Source: an uncultured Synechococcus sp.
GTDB taxonomy: Bacteria > Cyanobacteriota > Cyanobacteriia > PCC-6307 > Cyanobiaceae
Assembly (NCBI GenBank): GCA_913057985.1
Contig: CAJXPL010000013.1
Coordinates: 1-64,000 of the forward strand
Direction: 5' to 3'
DNA length: 64,000 nt
Below the pieces are notes generated by a model that was given only the letters and a program-made list of their open reading frames with translations, did no database searches and was not told the DNA's origin. Position 1 is the first letter of the stretch, and each line of letters begins with the position of its first letter. Below are positions 8,254-18,216 of the stretch, in pieces. A program made the translations under genes and the position numbers.

Positions 8254-11217
8254 ATGGCGCGAGCTGCTGCCAAGATCGCTGACTCAGCTGGCCCGCTGGC
8301 GACTCAGGACGATGTGATTCGAGTGAGGGGTGCGCGGCAGCACAACCTCAAGAACGTCGACGTCACCATTCCCCGCAACAAGCTGGTGGTGTTCACCGGG
8401 GTGAGTGGCAGCGGTAAGAGTTCACTTGCCTTCGACACGATCTTTGCCGAGGGACAGCGCCGCTACGTCGAAAGTCTTTCGGCCTATGCCCGCCAGTTTC
8501 TGGGGCAGGTGGACAAGCCCGATGTTGATGCCATCGAGGGCCTGTCTCCGGCGATTTCGATTGATCAGAAATCCACCAGTCACAACCCCCGCTCAACGGT
8601 GGGCACGGTCACGGAGATTCAGGACTACCTCCGTCTGCTGTTCGGCCGTGCCGGCGAGCCCCACTGCCCCAAGTGTGGCCGTTCGATCAAGCCGCAGAGC
8701 ATCGACGAAATGGTCGATCAGATCCTGCTGTTGCCGGAGGGAACCCGTTATCAGCTGTTGGCGCCGGTGGTGCGCGGCAAGAAGGGCACCCACACCAAGT
8801 TGATCAGTGGTTTGGCGGCCGAAGGTTTTGCCCGGGTGCGCATCAACGGTGAGGTGCGCGAGCTGGCCGACAACATCGAGCTCGACAAGAACCACAGCCA
8901 CAACATCGAAGTGGTGGTCGATCGTCTTGTGGCCCGTGAGGGGATCCAGGAACGGCTGACTGATTCGCTGCGCACGGCCCTCAAACGCGGGGATGGTCTG
9001 GCCTTGGTGGAGGTGGTGCCCAAGAAGGGGGAAGAGCTTCCCGATGGCGTTGAGCGGGAGCGTCTTTATTCCGAGAACTTCGCCTGCCCCGTGCACGGCG
9101 CTGTGATGGAGGAGCTGTCACCGCGGCTGTTTTCGTTCAATAGCCCTTACGGCGCCTGTGAGGCTTGCCATGGCATTGGCCATCTGCGCAAGTTCACCGT
9201 GGACCGGGTCATTCCGGACCCAACGCAGCCGGTGTATGCCGCTGTGGCGCCTTGGGCGGAGAAAGACAACAGCTACTACTTCTCCCTGCTGTATTCAGTG
9301 GGCGAGGCCTTTGGCTTTGAGATCAAGACCCCATGGAATGAACTCACGGATGAACAGCGGGATGTGCTGCTCAATGGAAGCCGCGAGCCGATCCTGATTC
9401 AGGCCGACAGCCGTTATCGCAAGGGGCAAGGGGGGTACACCCGGCCCTTCGAAGGCATTCTTCCGATCCTCGAGCGGCAGCTCCGCGATGCCAGTGGTGA
9501 AGCCCAGCGCCAGAAGTTGGAGAAGTATCTCGAGCTTGTTCCCTGTGAAGCCTGTGGCGGACAACGGCTCCGCCCTGAAGCCCTGGCGGTGAAGGTGGGG
9601 CCGTACCGGATTCCAGAACTCACGGCCGTCAGCGTTGGTCAGACCCTGGAACGGATCGAAAAACTGATGGGTGTGGGCGCCCATGAGGGTTCAGAGCCCT
9701 TGCTGAATGCCCGTCAGATCCAGATCGGTGATCTGGTGCTCAGGGAAATCCGCCTGCGTCTGAAATTCCTGCTTGATGTTGGTCTGGACTACCTGAGCCT
9801 GGATCGACCGGCGATGACGCTCTCCGGTGGTGAAGCCCAGCGCATCCGTCTGGCGACCCAGATCGGTGCTGGTCTCACCGGGGTGCTGTACGTGCTGGAT
9901 GAGCCGAGCATCGGTTTGCATCAGCGGGACAACGACCGTCTTCTGAACACCCTGGTGCGGCTCCGGGATCTCGGAAACACTCTGGTGGTGGTGGAACACG
10001 ATGAAGACACCATCCGTGCTGCCGATCACGTGGTGGACATTGGCCCTGGCGCCGGCGTCCATGGGGGCCACATCGTTGCGGAGGGAAGTTTCGATGACCT
10101 GGTGGCCAGCAGCGAATCCCTCACCGGCGCTTACCTGAGTGGCCGTCGCTCGATTCCCACGCCGGCTGAACGCCGCCAGAGCGGTTCGCGCTCACTCAAG
10201 TTGATTGATTGCAACCGCAACAACCTCAAGAACGTTTCGGTTGAGTTCCCCTTGGGCCGGTTGGTGTCCGTCACCGGGGTGAGCGGCAGCGGCAAGAGCA
10301 CCCTGGTGAATGAGCTTCTGCATCCCGCCCTGGAGAACGGCCTGGGTCTGAAGGTGCCCTTTCCGCAGGGTCTCGGGGAGCTGCGTGGGTTGAAGTCGAT
10401 CGACAAGGTGATTGTCATCGACCAGAGCCCGATTGGACGCACGCCTCGCTCCAATCCAGCCACCTACACCGGTGCCTTTGATCCGATCCGTCAGGTGTTC
10501 GCCGCCACGGTCGAGGCCAAGGCCCGCGGTTACCAGGTGGGTCAGTTCAGCTTCAACGTGAAGGGTGGCCGCTGTGAGGCCTGCCGTGGTCAGGGCGTGA
10601 ATGTGATTGAAATGAACTTCCTGCCGGATGTCTACGTCCAGTGCGATGTCTGCAAGGGCGCCCGCTTCAACCGCGAAACCCTGCAGGTGAAATACAAGGG
10701 CCACACGATTGCCGATGTGCTCCAGATGACGGTGGAGCAGGCCGCTGAGGTGTTTGATGCGATTCCTCAGGCGGCAGATCGCTTGCGCACCTTGGTGGAT
10801 GTGGGTCTGGGCTACGTGAAGCTCGGCCAGCCGGCGCCAACCCTCTCGGGGGGTGAGGCCCAGCGGGTGAAGCTCGCAACAGAGCTGTCACGGCGGGCCA
10901 CTGGCAAGACCCTCTATCTGATTGATGAGCCCACCACCGGCCTCAGCTTCTACGACGTGCACAAGTTGATGGATGTGATGCAGCGTCTCGTGGACAAGGG
11001 CAACTCGATCATCTGCATCGAGCACAACCTTGACGTGATCCGCTGCAGCGACTGGATCATCGATCTCGGCCCCGAGGGCGGTGACAAGGGTGGCGAGATC
11101 CTGGTCACCGGCACTCCAGAAGAGGTCGCCCAGCACCCCACCAGTCACACCGGCCGCTACCTGGCTCGGGTTTTGGAGCAGCATCCACCAGAACTTCCCG
11201 TTTCCCTCGCGGCTTGA
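8254..11217 (+). CDS. uvrA: Excinuclease ABC subunit A
   Basis: A 987-residue UvrA, the damage-recognition ATPase of nucleotide excision repair. There are two ABC modules: Walker [15 protein letters not shown] (about residues 49-62) and [13 protein letters not shown], signatures [16 protein letters not shown] and [16 protein letters not shown], and Walker [11 protein letters not shown] and LIDEPTTGL. The C-terminal zinc finger is intact (RCEACRGQG and [10 protein letters not shown]). In the first zinc module the second cysteine is His (FACPVHG, about residue 278, with CEACHG after it), a CCCH-like variation. It ends in TGA, which overlaps by one base the ATG of the hydrolase gene. Confidence 0.98.
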   Translation: MARAAAKIADSAGPLATQDDVIRVRGARQHNLKNVDVTIPRNKLVVFTGVSGSGKSSLAFDTIFAEGQRRYVESLSAYARQFLGQVDKPDVDAIEGLSPAISIDQKSTSHNPRSTVGTVTEIQDYLRLLFGRAGEPHCPKCGRSIKPQSIDEMVDQILLLPEGTRYQLLAPVVRGKKGTHTKLISGLAAEGFARVRINGEVRELADNIELDKNHSHNIEVVVDRLVAREGIQERLTDSLRTALKRGDGLALVEVVPKKGEELPDGVERERLYSENFACPVHGAVMEELSPRLFSFNSPYGACEACHGIGHLRKFTVDRVIPDPTQPVYAAVAPWAEKDNSYYFSLLYSVGEAFGFEIKTPWNELTDEQRDVLLNGSREPILIQADSRYRKGQGGYTRPFEGILPILERQLRDASGEAQRQKLEKYLELVPCEACGGQRLRPEALAVKVGPYRIPELTAVSVGQTLERIEKLMGVGAHEGSEPLLNARQIQIGDLVLREIRLRLKFLLDVGLDYLSLDRPAMTLSGGEAQRIRLATQIGAGLTGVLYVLDEPSIGLHQRDNDRLLNTLVRLRDLGNTLVVVEHDEDTIRAADHVVDIGPGAGVHGGHIVAEGSFDDLVASSESLTGAYLSGRRSIPTPAERRQSGSRSLKLIDCNRNNLKNVSVEFPLGRLVSVTGVSGSGKSTLVNELLHPALENGLGLKVPFPQGLGELRGLKSIDKVIVIDQSPIGRTPRSNPATYTGAFDPIRQVFAATVEAKARGYQVGQFSFNVKGGRCEACRGQGVNVIEMNFLPDVYVQCDVCKGARFNRETLQVKYKGHTIADVLQMTVEQAAEVFDAIPQAADRLRTLVDVGLGYVKLGQPAPTLSGGEAQRVKLATELSRRATGKTLYLIDEPTTGLSFYDVHKLMDVMQRLVDKGNSIICIEHNLDVIRCSDWIIDLGPEGGDKGGEILVTGTPEEVAQHPTSHTGRYLARVLEQHPPELPVSLAA

Positions 11218-12713
11218 TGGCCCGACGTCGCACCCACCTGGCGGCTCTGGCGTTTGGCATGTCACTGGCCCTTGGTGGGGGCCCAGCTTCAGCCTTGGAG
11301 CGGTTCGTGTTGCGTCTGCCGTTTCTGGAGACGGAGATCACGATCAACTTCGCTGACGGTGAGTCGGCTGAACAATTGATTCAGGCCAGTCCGGATCTGC
11401 AGGATCTGGAACTGGCCAGTGGTGGCAAATTGTTGCCGCTGCTGCGCCAGGTGTTCCTTACGCCGCTGCCCCTGGAGACCAAGGCATTGCTGGCGGGATC
11501 GACCGGTCAGCCGCTGCTGGAGCAGGCCCTCCATGCGGCAACGCAGGTGGTGGATCTTGAGGGGGTTGAGCTGGACGACAGCGGGCGGATGCTGACCGAA
11601 GCCCTGATTCGTGCTGAACGCCGGGGGCAACCCAACATTCTTGGCTTTTTGAGGGAGTTGCCCGGAGAGCAAGCGTCGATCGATCTATCCCGCCTCGCTG
11701 AGGTGGCCAACCGGCTTAAGACCAACCTTGAGGAGGGGGTTGCGCTGGCCCGTTCCGTTGAGGCCGCATCTGTGACGACCGCTCTGCGGGAGCCTCTGCG
11801 GCCCAGCTGGTCCCGTGAGGTTGTTCAGGTGTCCGTGCCCCATCGGCCGAAACCCATGCGGGTTCTCATGCTTCAGCCTGCAGCCCCTGGGAATGGTCGT
11901 TTGGTGGTGATCTCCCATGGGCTCTGGGACGATCCGGAGTCGTTCGAAGGGTGGGGTGAGGTGCTGGCTGCCCATGGCTACACCGTGCTGCTTCCCGATC
12001 ACCCCGGCAGCGACCTCAATCAGCAGAAGGCGATGCTCGCTGGTGATGCGCCGCCGCCGGGGCCTGAAGAATTGAGGCTTCGACCCCTTGATGTGTCCGC
12101 TTTGTTGGATGCGGTCAGTTCAGGGCGTCTTCTGCCGGGCGCCACGTTGAACACCGACGCCGTTGCGGTGGTGGGCCACTCCTGGGGAGCCACCACGACG
12201 CTCCAGCTGGCCGGTGGGGTTCCTGTTGATTCCAGACTCAAAGCCCGTTGCAACGACCTCAAGGATTCGGAGCGAAACATCAGTTGGGTGCTCCAGTGCA
12301 GTTGGCTGTCGGGGGTGAACCAAGCCGCTGTTGCTGATCCAAGGGTCAAGGCTGTTGTGGCCGTCAGTCCGCCCTTGCGTCTGTTGTTTGACGGCAGTCG
12401 CTTGGAGAGCCGTCCGGCCAAGGTGCTGCTGATCAGCGGTACCCGCGACTGGGTGGTGCCTTCGGGGCCGGAAGCGATCGCTCCGATGCGTGAGAGCAAG
12501 GCTGCGCGCTTGGGGCACCGCTTGGTGTTGGTGCAGGGGGCAGACCACTTCAGTCTTCGCAGTTTTCGGGGTGAGCCATCCCCTGCACAGGTTGGGCCGG
12601 TCATCCTTGGTTGGATCAACGAGCAGCTCGAGGTGGATGGCGCCGTCAGCTTCTCTGGGGGTGGTTGGGGTGACGAGCGGGGCAGCCTTGTTGATGTAAG
12701 CGCCCGCCTCTGA
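11217..12713 (+). CDS. Secreted alpha/beta hydrolase with DUF1400 N-terminal domain
   Basis: About 498 residues. An N-terminal signal peptide (RRRTHLAALAFGMSLALGGG, Ala-X-Ala site near PASA) is followed by a DUF1400 helical domain (about residues 25-190, with FVLRLPFLETEITI and ALIRAERRGQPNILGFL). Then comes an alpha/beta hydrolase fold: oxyanion region VVISHGLWDDPESFEGW, nucleophile elbow VVGHSWGATTTLQL (Ser in GHSWG), acid strand VLLISGTRDWVVP and the terminal His in GADHFSLRSF. The triad appears complete. The product would act in the periplasm on an unknown ester or lipid. The ATG overlaps the uvrA stop (TGATG), so translation may be coupled, although the functions look unrelated. Confidence 0.88.
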   Translation: MARRRTHLAALAFGMSLALGGGPASALERFVLRLPFLETEITINFADGESAEQLIQASPDLQDLELASGGKLLPLLRQVFLTPLPLETKALLAGSTGQPLLEQALHAATQVVDLEGVELDDSGRMLTEALIRAERRGQPNILGFLRELPGEQASIDLSRLAEVANRLKTNLEEGVALARSVEAASVTTALREPLRPSWSREVVQVSVPHRPKPMRVLMLQPAAPGNGRLVVISHGLWDDPESFEGWGEVLAAHGYTVLLPDHPGSDLNQQKAMLAGDAPPPGPEELRLRPLDVSALLDAVSSGRLLPGATLNTDAVAVVGHSWGATTTLQLAGGVPVDSRLKARCNDLKDSERNISWVLQCSWLSGVNQAAVADPRVKAVVAVSPPLRLLFDGSRLESRPAKVLLISGTRDWVVPSGPEAIAPMRESKAARLGHRLVLVQGADHFSLRSFRGEPSPAQVGPVILGWINEQLEVDGAVSFSGGGWGDERGSLVDVSARL

Positions 12714-12720
12714 TGTTGCT

Positions 12721-12738
12721 GGCTTGTTACAACAAGCC
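12721..12738. other. Perfect inverted repeat after the hydrolase gene
   Basis: GGCTTGTT-AC-AACAAGCC, eight bases of perfect symmetry starting 8 bases after the stop at 12713. There is no adjacent T-tract, so a classical terminator is not clear. It could be a stabilising 3' hairpin or an operator for the sucrose-phosphate synthase gene 180 bases on. I see nothing else certain in 12714-12919 apart from a T-rich stretch at 12829-12846. Confidence 0.4.
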
Positions 12739-12919
12739 GAGCCTTTGACTGTTGTCCCTACGGCTCAGATCCATTGCACGACAACATGACTCAGCTTTCT
12801 TGCTCGGTTTGATTTGCAGGTCTTCTAAGGTTTTTTTCATTTTTTACCCCTTCTTCCGCCTCTAAAGAAAAAACAACGGCACCGAATCTGCGTCCCGTTG
12901 TTGTTTGTGAGTGGAGCGA

Positions 12920-15043
12920 ATGGGGATCCGGTTGTTGCATCTGCACCTTCACGGTCTGTTTCGTTCCCATGAGCTCGAACTGGGACGGGACGCTGATACC
13001 GGTGGCCAGACGTTGTATGTGCTGGAGCTCGTGCGCAGCCTGGCGCAGCGGGCGGAGGTTGAGCAGGTTGATGTGGTCACCCGGCTGATTCAGGACCGTC
13101 GGGTCGATCTCGATTACAGCCAACGGGTCGAAGCCATTGCTCCAGGGGCCCGCATCCTGCGCTTCCCCTTCGGTCCGAAGCGGTATCTGCGCAAGGAGTT
13201 GCTTTGGCCTCATCTCGAGGAGCTGGCTGATCAGCTGGTGGAACATCTGAGTCAGCCCGGCCAGAGGGTGGATTGGATTCATGCCCATTACGCCGATGCC
13301 GGTCTGGTGGGTGCCCTCGTCAGTCAGCGGTTGGGGATTCCGCTTGTTTTTACGGGTCATTCCCTCGGCCGGGAGAAACAGCGTCGTCTCCTGGCTGGTG
13401 GCTTGGATCGCTCTCAACTTGAGCAGACCTATGCCATCAGCCGGCGCATTGACGCCGAAGAGCGTGCTCTCGCCCAGGCGGATCTGGTGATCACCAGCAC
13501 CCGTCAAGAGGCGGATCAGCAGTACTGCCGCTACGGCCACTTTCAGGCGGATCAGGCGGTGGTGGTCCCCCCCGGGGTCGATGCCACCCGGTTTCATCCC
13601 CACAGCTCATCGAAGGAAGGATCTGCGCTGCAAAGCCTGTTGCAGCCTTTCCTGAGGGAGCCGGATCGGCCTCCCCTCCTGGCGATTTCCCGAGCGGTGC
13701 GGCGCAAGAACATTCCTGCGCTTGTGGAGGCCTATGGCCAGTCTCCAGTGCTGCGGCAGCGTCACAACCTGGTGCTTGTGCTTGGCTGTCGGGATGATCC
13801 GCGTCAGCTTGAGAAGCAGCAGCGTGATGTGCTTCAGCAGGTGTTCGATCTAGTTGATCGGTTTGACCTCTATGGCCAGGTCGCCTACCCCAAACAACAC
13901 CGTCGTGCCCAGATCCCCGCTCTGTACCGCTGGGCTGCATGTCGGGGAGGGTTGTTTGTGAACCCGGCGTTGACCGAACCCTTCGGACTCACCCTGCTTG
14001 AGGCCGCGGCCTGCGGTTTGCCGATGGTGGCCACCGACGATGGAGGGCCACGGGATATTCAAAACCGTTGCGAGAACGGTCTTCTGGCGGACGTCACCGA
14101 TCCCGGAGCACTTCAGGAAGCCCTGGAATTGGCTGGCAGTGATCGGTCCCGTTGGCGCCGTTGGAGTGACAACGGAGTTGAGGCCATCAGTCGGCACTTC
14201 AGCTGGGATGCCCATGTGTGTCAGTACCTCGCCCTGATGCAGCAGAAAGTTCGCGTGTCACCTGTGCGTGGAATGTTGGTGGTGCGGCGGCCCAGCCCCG
14301 TCTCCAGGCTGTTGGCGTTGGATCTCGACAGCAGCTTGGAGCTGCCGGAGGAACGCTCCCTTGCGCATCTGCGCGACCGGCTCCAAGCCGAACCCTTGGC
14401 TGCTTCGACAGGGTTGGTGATCCTCACGGGGCGCTCCCTGGCTCAGGCGCGTCAGCGCTACCGGGAGTTGCATCTTCCCGATCCCAAGGCCTGGATCTGC
14501 AGGGCTGGAACCGAGATTCACCACGCGGCAGATCGCGCCGAGGATCCCGTCTGGGCCAAGCGGATCAGCCAGGCCTGGGATCGTGATGCTGTTCTTGCAG
14601 CCATGGGTCAACTGCAGGAACACATCCAGCTTCAGGATGCTGATCATCAGAGTCGTTACAAGGTCAGCTACCTGTTGCGGGCCTCCAACTGCGGTTTGAT
14701 CGGGTTGGCTCGTCAGCGCTTGCGCCGCCATGGCCTGCAGGCGGAACCCCAGCTCCGTTGCCACTGGTTCCTGGATGTTCTGCCGCAGCGTGCATCCCGC
14801 AGCGAGGCCATCCGTTTCCTGGTCCAGTCCTGGGGGCTCCCCCTGGATCAGGTTCTGGTGGTGGCCAGTCAGCAAGGGGACGGAGAGTTGTTGGATGGTT
14901 TGCCCGCCACCGTGGTTCCTGCGGATCACGATCCCTACCTGTTGGGCCAACGGATCCAGCAGCGGGTGTACGTCTCGAAACGCCCCAGTGTTGGAGCCGT
15001 GCTGGATGGCTTAACCCACTACCGGTTTTCAGGCAGCCGTTGA
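12920..15043 (+). CDS. sps: Sucrose-phosphate synthase with SPP-like C-terminal domain
   Basis: About 707 residues. Residues 1-440 are a GT-B glycosyltransferase (GT4) that joins UDP- or ADP-glucose to fructose-6-phosphate. Signatures are GRDADTGGQTLYVLEL (about 25-40), FTGHSLGREKQRR, VVPPGVDATRF, ISRAVRRKNIPALVEAY and the donor-site TEPFGLTLLEAAACG. Residues from about 460 are a HAD-type sucrose-phosphatase-like domain. It has a first motif LALDLDSSLEL, LVILTGRS and SRYKVSYLL, but the last acidic motif is degraded (SQQGDGELLDG). GTG at 12911 is an alternative start; ATG at 12920 has GGAG only three bases away. Sucrose would serve as a compatible solute. It overlaps purT tail to tail by 15 bases. 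Confidence 0.93.
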   Translation: MGIRLLHLHLHGLFRSHELELGRDADTGGQTLYVLELVRSLAQRAEVEQVDVVTRLIQDRRVDLDYSQRVEAIAPGARILRFPFGPKRYLRKELLWPHLEELADQLVEHLSQPGQRVDWIHAHYADAGLVGALVSQRLGIPLVFTGHSLGREKQRRLLAGGLDRSQLEQTYAISRRIDAEERALAQADLVITSTRQEADQQYCRYGHFQADQAVVVPPGVDATRFHPHSSSKEGSALQSLLQPFLREPDRPPLLAISRAVRRKNIPALVEAYGQSPVLRQRHNLVLVLGCRDDPRQLEKQQRDVLQQVFDLVDRFDLYGQVAYPKQHRRAQIPALYRWAACRGGLFVNPALTEPFGLTLLEAAACGLPMVATDDGGPRDIQNRCENGLLADVTDPGALQEALELAGSDRSRWRRWSDNGVEAISRHFSWDAHVCQYLALMQQKVRVSPVRGMLVVRRPSPVSRLLALDLDSSLELPEERSLAHLRDRLQAEPLAASTGLVILTGRSLAQARQRYRELHLPDPKAWICRAGTEIHHAADRAEDPVWAKRISQAWDRDAVLAAMGQLQEHIQLQDADHQSRYKVSYLLRASNCGLIGLARQRLRRHGLQAEPQLRCHWFLDVLPQRASRSEAIRFLVQSWGLPLDQVLVVASQQGDGELLDGLPATVVPADHDPYLLGQRIQQRVYVSKRPSVGAVLDGLTHYRFSGSR

Positions 15044-16207
15044 TCCTGGAATCACGGTCACACAGGCGGCTGCCCTGTCGGCCTTTGCTTGTGCTTCCTT
15101 CCGATCTCCTCCCCTTGCTAGGGCCACACCCATGCGCCGACCGGGGCGGGCTGTGGGCTTGCCGAACAGCAGCACTTGGGTGTCAGCTTCCGTGAGCGCT
15201 TGTTCGACTCCTTCAAAAGCTACGGAGTCCATGTTCGTTTGGGCCAGGATCACTCGGCTGGCCGCCGCATCAGCTGCCGTGATGGTGGGGATCGGCAGAC
15301 CGAGAACAGCGCGCAGGTGCAGTTCGAACTCGCTCAGGTTCTGGCTGATCAGGGTCACCAGGCCAGTGTCGTGCGGCCGGGGCGACAGTTCAGAAAAAAT
15401 CACCTCATCGCCACAGAGGAAAAATTCCACCCCGAAGAGACCGGCACCGCCCAGGTTGTCGGTGACGGTTTTGGCCATGGCCTGGGCCTGACGCAGTTGT
15501 TGGTCGCTGAGTTGAGCTGGCTGCCAGCTGCATTGATAGTCCCCTCCTTCCTGTTCGTGGCCGATCGGTGCACAGAACAGTGTTTCGCCATTGCGCTGAC
15601 GGATGGTGAGCAGGGTGATCTCCAGATCGAAATGAAGAAATTCCTCCACGATCACCTGGGTTGAGGTGCCCCGCGCACCGGCCATGGCAGCCTCCCAGGC
15701 CTTGGGCAGATCGTCTGCACAGGTCACCACGCTCTGGCCTTTGCCGGAGGAACTCATCACCGGTTTCACCACGACGGGCCAGCCCAGTGGTTCCGCCACT
15801 GCTGTGAGTTCTTCAGCATTGGAGGCATAGGCGAATCGGGCGGTGCGGAGACCGAGTTCGCCGGCCGCCAGGTCGCGGATGCGGTCTCGGTTCATCGTGA
15901 CGGCCGTCGCGCGGGCCGTGGGAATCACGGTGATCCCCTCTTGTTCGAGTTCCGCCAGGGCATGCACGGCGAGTGCTTCGATCTCCGGGATCACCACGTC
16001 GGGTTGGTGGCGCCTGACCACCTCCAGCAAGGCATCGGCATCGGTCATCGGCAGCACTTCGGCCACGTCCGCCACATGCATGGCCGGGGCAGCGGCATAG
16101 CGATCGCAGGCGATCACCCGGCAGCCAAGCCGTTGGGCAGCAATGGCCACTTCCTTGCCCAGCTCCCCGCTGCCCAGCAGCATCACGGTGCGTGGAAACG
16201 ATGGCAT
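15029..16207 (-). CDS. purT: Formate-dependent GAR transformylase (PurT)
   Basis: A 392-residue ATP-grasp enzyme that formylates glycinamide ribonucleotide using free formate and ATP, replacing the folate-dependent PurN step. The sequence shows the N-terminal VMLLGSGELGKEVAIAAQRLG, the ATP-grasp lysine and loop WPVVVKPVMSSSGKGQS (about residues 148-164), VIVEEFLHFDLEITLLT, the metal-site GVEFFLCGDEVIFSELSPRPHDTGLVT region and the C-terminal RMGVALARG. The length matches E. coli PurT. The formate could come from PurU, encoded at 27771-28625. It converges on sps with a 15-base overlap. Confidence 0.97.
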   Translation of the reverse strand: MPSFPRTVMLLGSGELGKEVAIAAQRLGCRVIACDRYAAAPAMHVADVAEVLPMTDADALLEVVRRHQPDVVIPEIEALAVHALAELEQEGITVIPTARATAVTMNRDRIRDLAAGELGLRTARFAYASNAEELTAVAEPLGWPVVVKPVMSSSGKGQSVVTCADDLPKAWEAAMAGARGTSTQVIVEEFLHFDLEITLLTIRQRNGETLFCAPIGHEQEGGDYQCSWQPAQLSDQQLRQAQAMAKTVTDNLGGAGLFGVEFFLCGDEVIFSELSPRPHDTGLVTLISQNLSEFELHLRAVLGLPIPTITAADAAASRVILAQTNMDSVAFEGVEQALTEADTQVLLFGKPTARPGRRMGVALARGGDRKEAQAKADRAAACVTVIPGSTAA

Positions 16208-16317
16208 GGTGATCTATGAATGGCCTGCCTGCATCATCAATCAACGCAAGTCCTGAGACTTTCCGCAGCCTGAGGTGCAGCGCTCAATGTCCCGCTAGGT
16301 CAAGGATGTGTTCTTGA

Positions 16318-16917
16318 TTGAGTCCAGTGCTTCGGGCGACGTTGTTGGCGGTTCTTGCTGGAGCTTGTCTCCAGCTCGAGCCTGTTCAGGCCAGGCCTGC
16401 GGATCCGATTCCACCGGTTGCCCCCTGGCTCAGTGATGCGGAGGCACTGGCCTTGCTGCCCGCTGCTGTTCGTTCCCGTTCCACCAAGCAGCTGGTGCTG
16501 CATCGTTCCAGCCGTCAACTGATTCTGCTGGAGCAGGGGCAGCTTCGTTTGCGGGTGCCTGTTGCTGTCGGCACCCAAGGCTGGGAAACGCCTCTCGGCG
16601 AGCATCGGGTTCTGTTCAAAGCGGTGGATCCCGTCTGGCGGCATCCCGGCACTGGTGCTCTGGTTCCCCCCGGAGGCCGAAATCCCTTGGGATCGCGTTG
16701 GATCGCCTTCTATCAGGACTGCTCCAATCCCGGTGGTTGGGATGGCGAGAAGGTGGTGCAGGTCCAGGGCTGCTCCCACGTCGGCTTGCACGGCACGCCC
16801 CACCGTTGGACCGTTGGACGGGCCGTATCCCATGGCTGCGTTCGCCTCTACGACGAACACATCCGCAGGGTGTTTGACCTTGTGGACGTGGGGACTCCGG
16901 TGGTGGTCCTGCCTTGA
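16318..16917 (+). CDS. L,D-transpeptidase (YkuD domain), secreted
   Basis: 199 residues with an N-terminal signal peptide (LRATLLAVLAGACLQL). The YkuD fold follows: an LVLHRSSRQLILLEQG strand pair, VPVAVGTQGWETPLGEHRVLFKA, and the catalytic HGTP...SHGCVRL box (about residues 158-180) with the nucleophilic Cys and both His present. Such enzymes make 3-3 cross-links in peptidoglycan or attach proteins to it. The start is a TTG at 16318, with AAGGA 11 bases upstream. GTG at 16327 is an alternative and would leave the signal peptide intact. There is a 110-base gap to the divergent purT. Confidence 0.9.
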   Translation: MSPVLRATLLAVLAGACLQLEPVQARPADPIPPVAPWLSDAEALALLPAAVRSRSTKQLVLHRSSRQLILLEQGQLRLRVPVAVGTQGWETPLGEHRVLFKAVDPVWRHPGTGALVPPGGRNPLGSRWIAFYQDCSNPGGWDGEKVVQVQGCSHVGLHGTPHRWTVGRAVSHGCVRLYDEHIRRVFDLVDVGTPVVVLP

Positions 16918-16959
16918 TGGTTGTGCCGTGACAGACCGAGGCACAAAAAACGAGGCATG

Positions 16960-16986
16960 AAAAAAGCCCTGGGTGGACCCAGGGCT
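16960..16986 (-). terminator. Terminator of the secreted protein gene at 17019-17618
   Basis: On the minus strand AGCCCTGGGT-CC-ACCCAGGGCT is a perfect 10-bp stem followed by TTTTTT, 33 bases after the stop of the 199-residue gene. The L,D-transpeptidase gene converges on it from the other side and may share it. Confidence 0.9.
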
Positions 16987-17018
16987 TGGTGGACGTGTTT
17001 TGTCGTTCGGCTGTTAGA

Positions 17019-17618
17019 TCACCAGAGTCCCTGAACGGGAGCAGCAGGAGCGGGCTCTTCGGCCTTGGCGGTGTAGGCCTGGATGCAGGCCGGGGTGTTC
17101 ATGTACCAGCTGAGCAGGGAGGTGTCCTTGTGGAAATCACCTTGTGCTTCGGCATTGCAGACCTTCATGGCACCTTGCAGGCGCTGATCGGTCGGCAGCT
17201 TGGCCATCATTCCGTAGCTGGAGAGCTTGCCATCTTCAGCATCAAGAATGATGGCGCTGCGAACGGCCTGCAGATCGTTCTGCTGGCTGTAGTACGGGTG
17301 ATAGTTGCCGTTGATGCTTTCCTTGAGGAAAGCCTCGCCTTCGGTGGAGTAAAGGAAGCGAGTGACGTCAGCAACGTCAACGTCGTATTGCTTCTCCAGA
17401 CCCACCTCGAGTTCTTCGCGGGTCCAACCGGACAGGTCGCTCAGATCCTCAGGCACGGGATTGGAGACGGCCTTTTTGCCACCGAGGGGCAACAGCACGT
17501 TGGAGCGAACGAAACCGTTGGTGACGGTGCGGGCGGTTTGTTTGGGGGCGGCGAAGCTGGGGAGTCCAGCAGCGGCGACCATCAGGCCGGCACCTGTGAA
17601 CAGAAGTGCTCTGCGCAT
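17019..17618 (-). CDS. Secreted hypothetical protein, distantly DUF1400-like
   Basis: 199 residues with a clear signal peptide (RRALLFTGAGLMVAAAGLPSFAA, cleavage after AxA). The mature part is mostly helical. It carries LEKQYDVDVADVTRFLYS and then QAVRSAIILDAEDGKLSSYGMMAKLP, whose layout (RxAI, then xDGKLS, then LP) resembles the last block of the DUF1400 proteins at 3980 and 11217. That resemblance is my own reading and is weak. Two cysteines (about residues 154 and 178) could form a disulfide in the periplasm or lumen. The tail is Ala/Pro-rich (EEPAPAAPVQGLW). It has its own strong terminator and a 170-base upstream gap, so it is probably a single well-expressed gene. Confidence 0.75.
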   Translation of the reverse strand: MRRALLFTGAGLMVAAAGLPSFAAPKQTARTVTNGFVRSNVLLPLGGKKAVSNPVPEDLSDLSGWTREELEVGLEKQYDVDVADVTRFLYSTEGEAFLKESINGNYHPYYSQQNDLQAVRSAIILDAEDGKLSSYGMMAKLPTDQRLQGAMKVCNAEAQGDFHKDTSLLSWYMNTPACIQAYTAKAEEPAPAAPVQGLW

Positions 17619-17789
17619 GAGCTGCAGTTGATTTGCCTTCGAACCGTCGCCAGACCGTCGGCACAGTGGCCCGGAACCACAGGGTTTTTTTCTTTTTAAG
17701 AGAGCGTTAACGAAAAACAGGAATCCTGTCTTTTCTCTTGTGGAAGGGACTGTGTCTTAAGATTCTCTTCCAATTCTCGTTTTGATTGG

Positions 17790-18212
17790 TTGCTGGGTCT
17801 GTTTGCCGCCTTGCTTGTGCCGATGTCTGGTGTGGTAACCCAAGGCGTCGAACAGGATCATCCAGCCTTGGACATCTCCTGTCGTGTAGGTCGTCCTGTG
17901 CGTGCCGCCCATGACGGGGTCGGGCGGAGCCGTTGGACAGCCACCCACGGATGGACATTTCATCTGGCTGGGGCAGGCGTCAAGACGCGTTACAGCCACC
18001 TCCACGCTGGTGCCCCAGCAGGCTCCTATGACCGCGGCCAGATCATTGGTCTTTGCGGCAACACGGGCCGGTGGTCGACCGGTCCTCATCTCCACTTCGA
18101 AGCTGAACCACTGCATCTCCTTGATCTGCTTGAGAGCCCCAGCGCAGAGCAGCTGAAATCGATGGAGCAATCGCCTCAATGGCGTCAGCGCTCGGTGGAA
18201 GCGAGTCGCTGA
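17790..18212 (+). CDS. M23-family (LytM-like) metallopeptidase, short
   Basis: 140 residues. A hydrophobic N-terminus (LLGLFAALLVPMSG) acts as signal or anchor. The M23 core follows: the zinc-binding HPALDISC (HxxxD), VGRPVRAAHDG, the TRYSHLHAG loop, GQIIGLCGNTGRWSTGPHLHFE with the final HLHFE zinc and catalytic motif. All expected residues are present, so an active peptidoglycan endopeptidase is plausible. It is short for the family, essentially the catalytic domain only. The start is TTG 17790; no ATG or GTG lies upstream in frame before a long open stretch, and ATG 17823 would remove the signal. It converges with the small membrane-protein gene, separated by four bases. Confidence 0.8.
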   Translation: MLGLFAALLVPMSGVVTQGVEQDHPALDISCRVGRPVRAAHDGVGRSRWTATHGWTFHLAGAGVKTRYSHLHAGAPAGSYDRGQIIGLCGNTGRWSTGPHLHFEAEPLHLLDLLESPSAEQLKSMEQSPQWRQRSVEASR

Positions 18213-18216
18213 GGGC

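Noticed and set aside
12829-12846. TTTTTTTCATTTTTT before sps as a terminator of the hydrolase
   Set aside because: No GC-rich stem directly precedes it; the inverted repeat at 12721 is 90 bases away.
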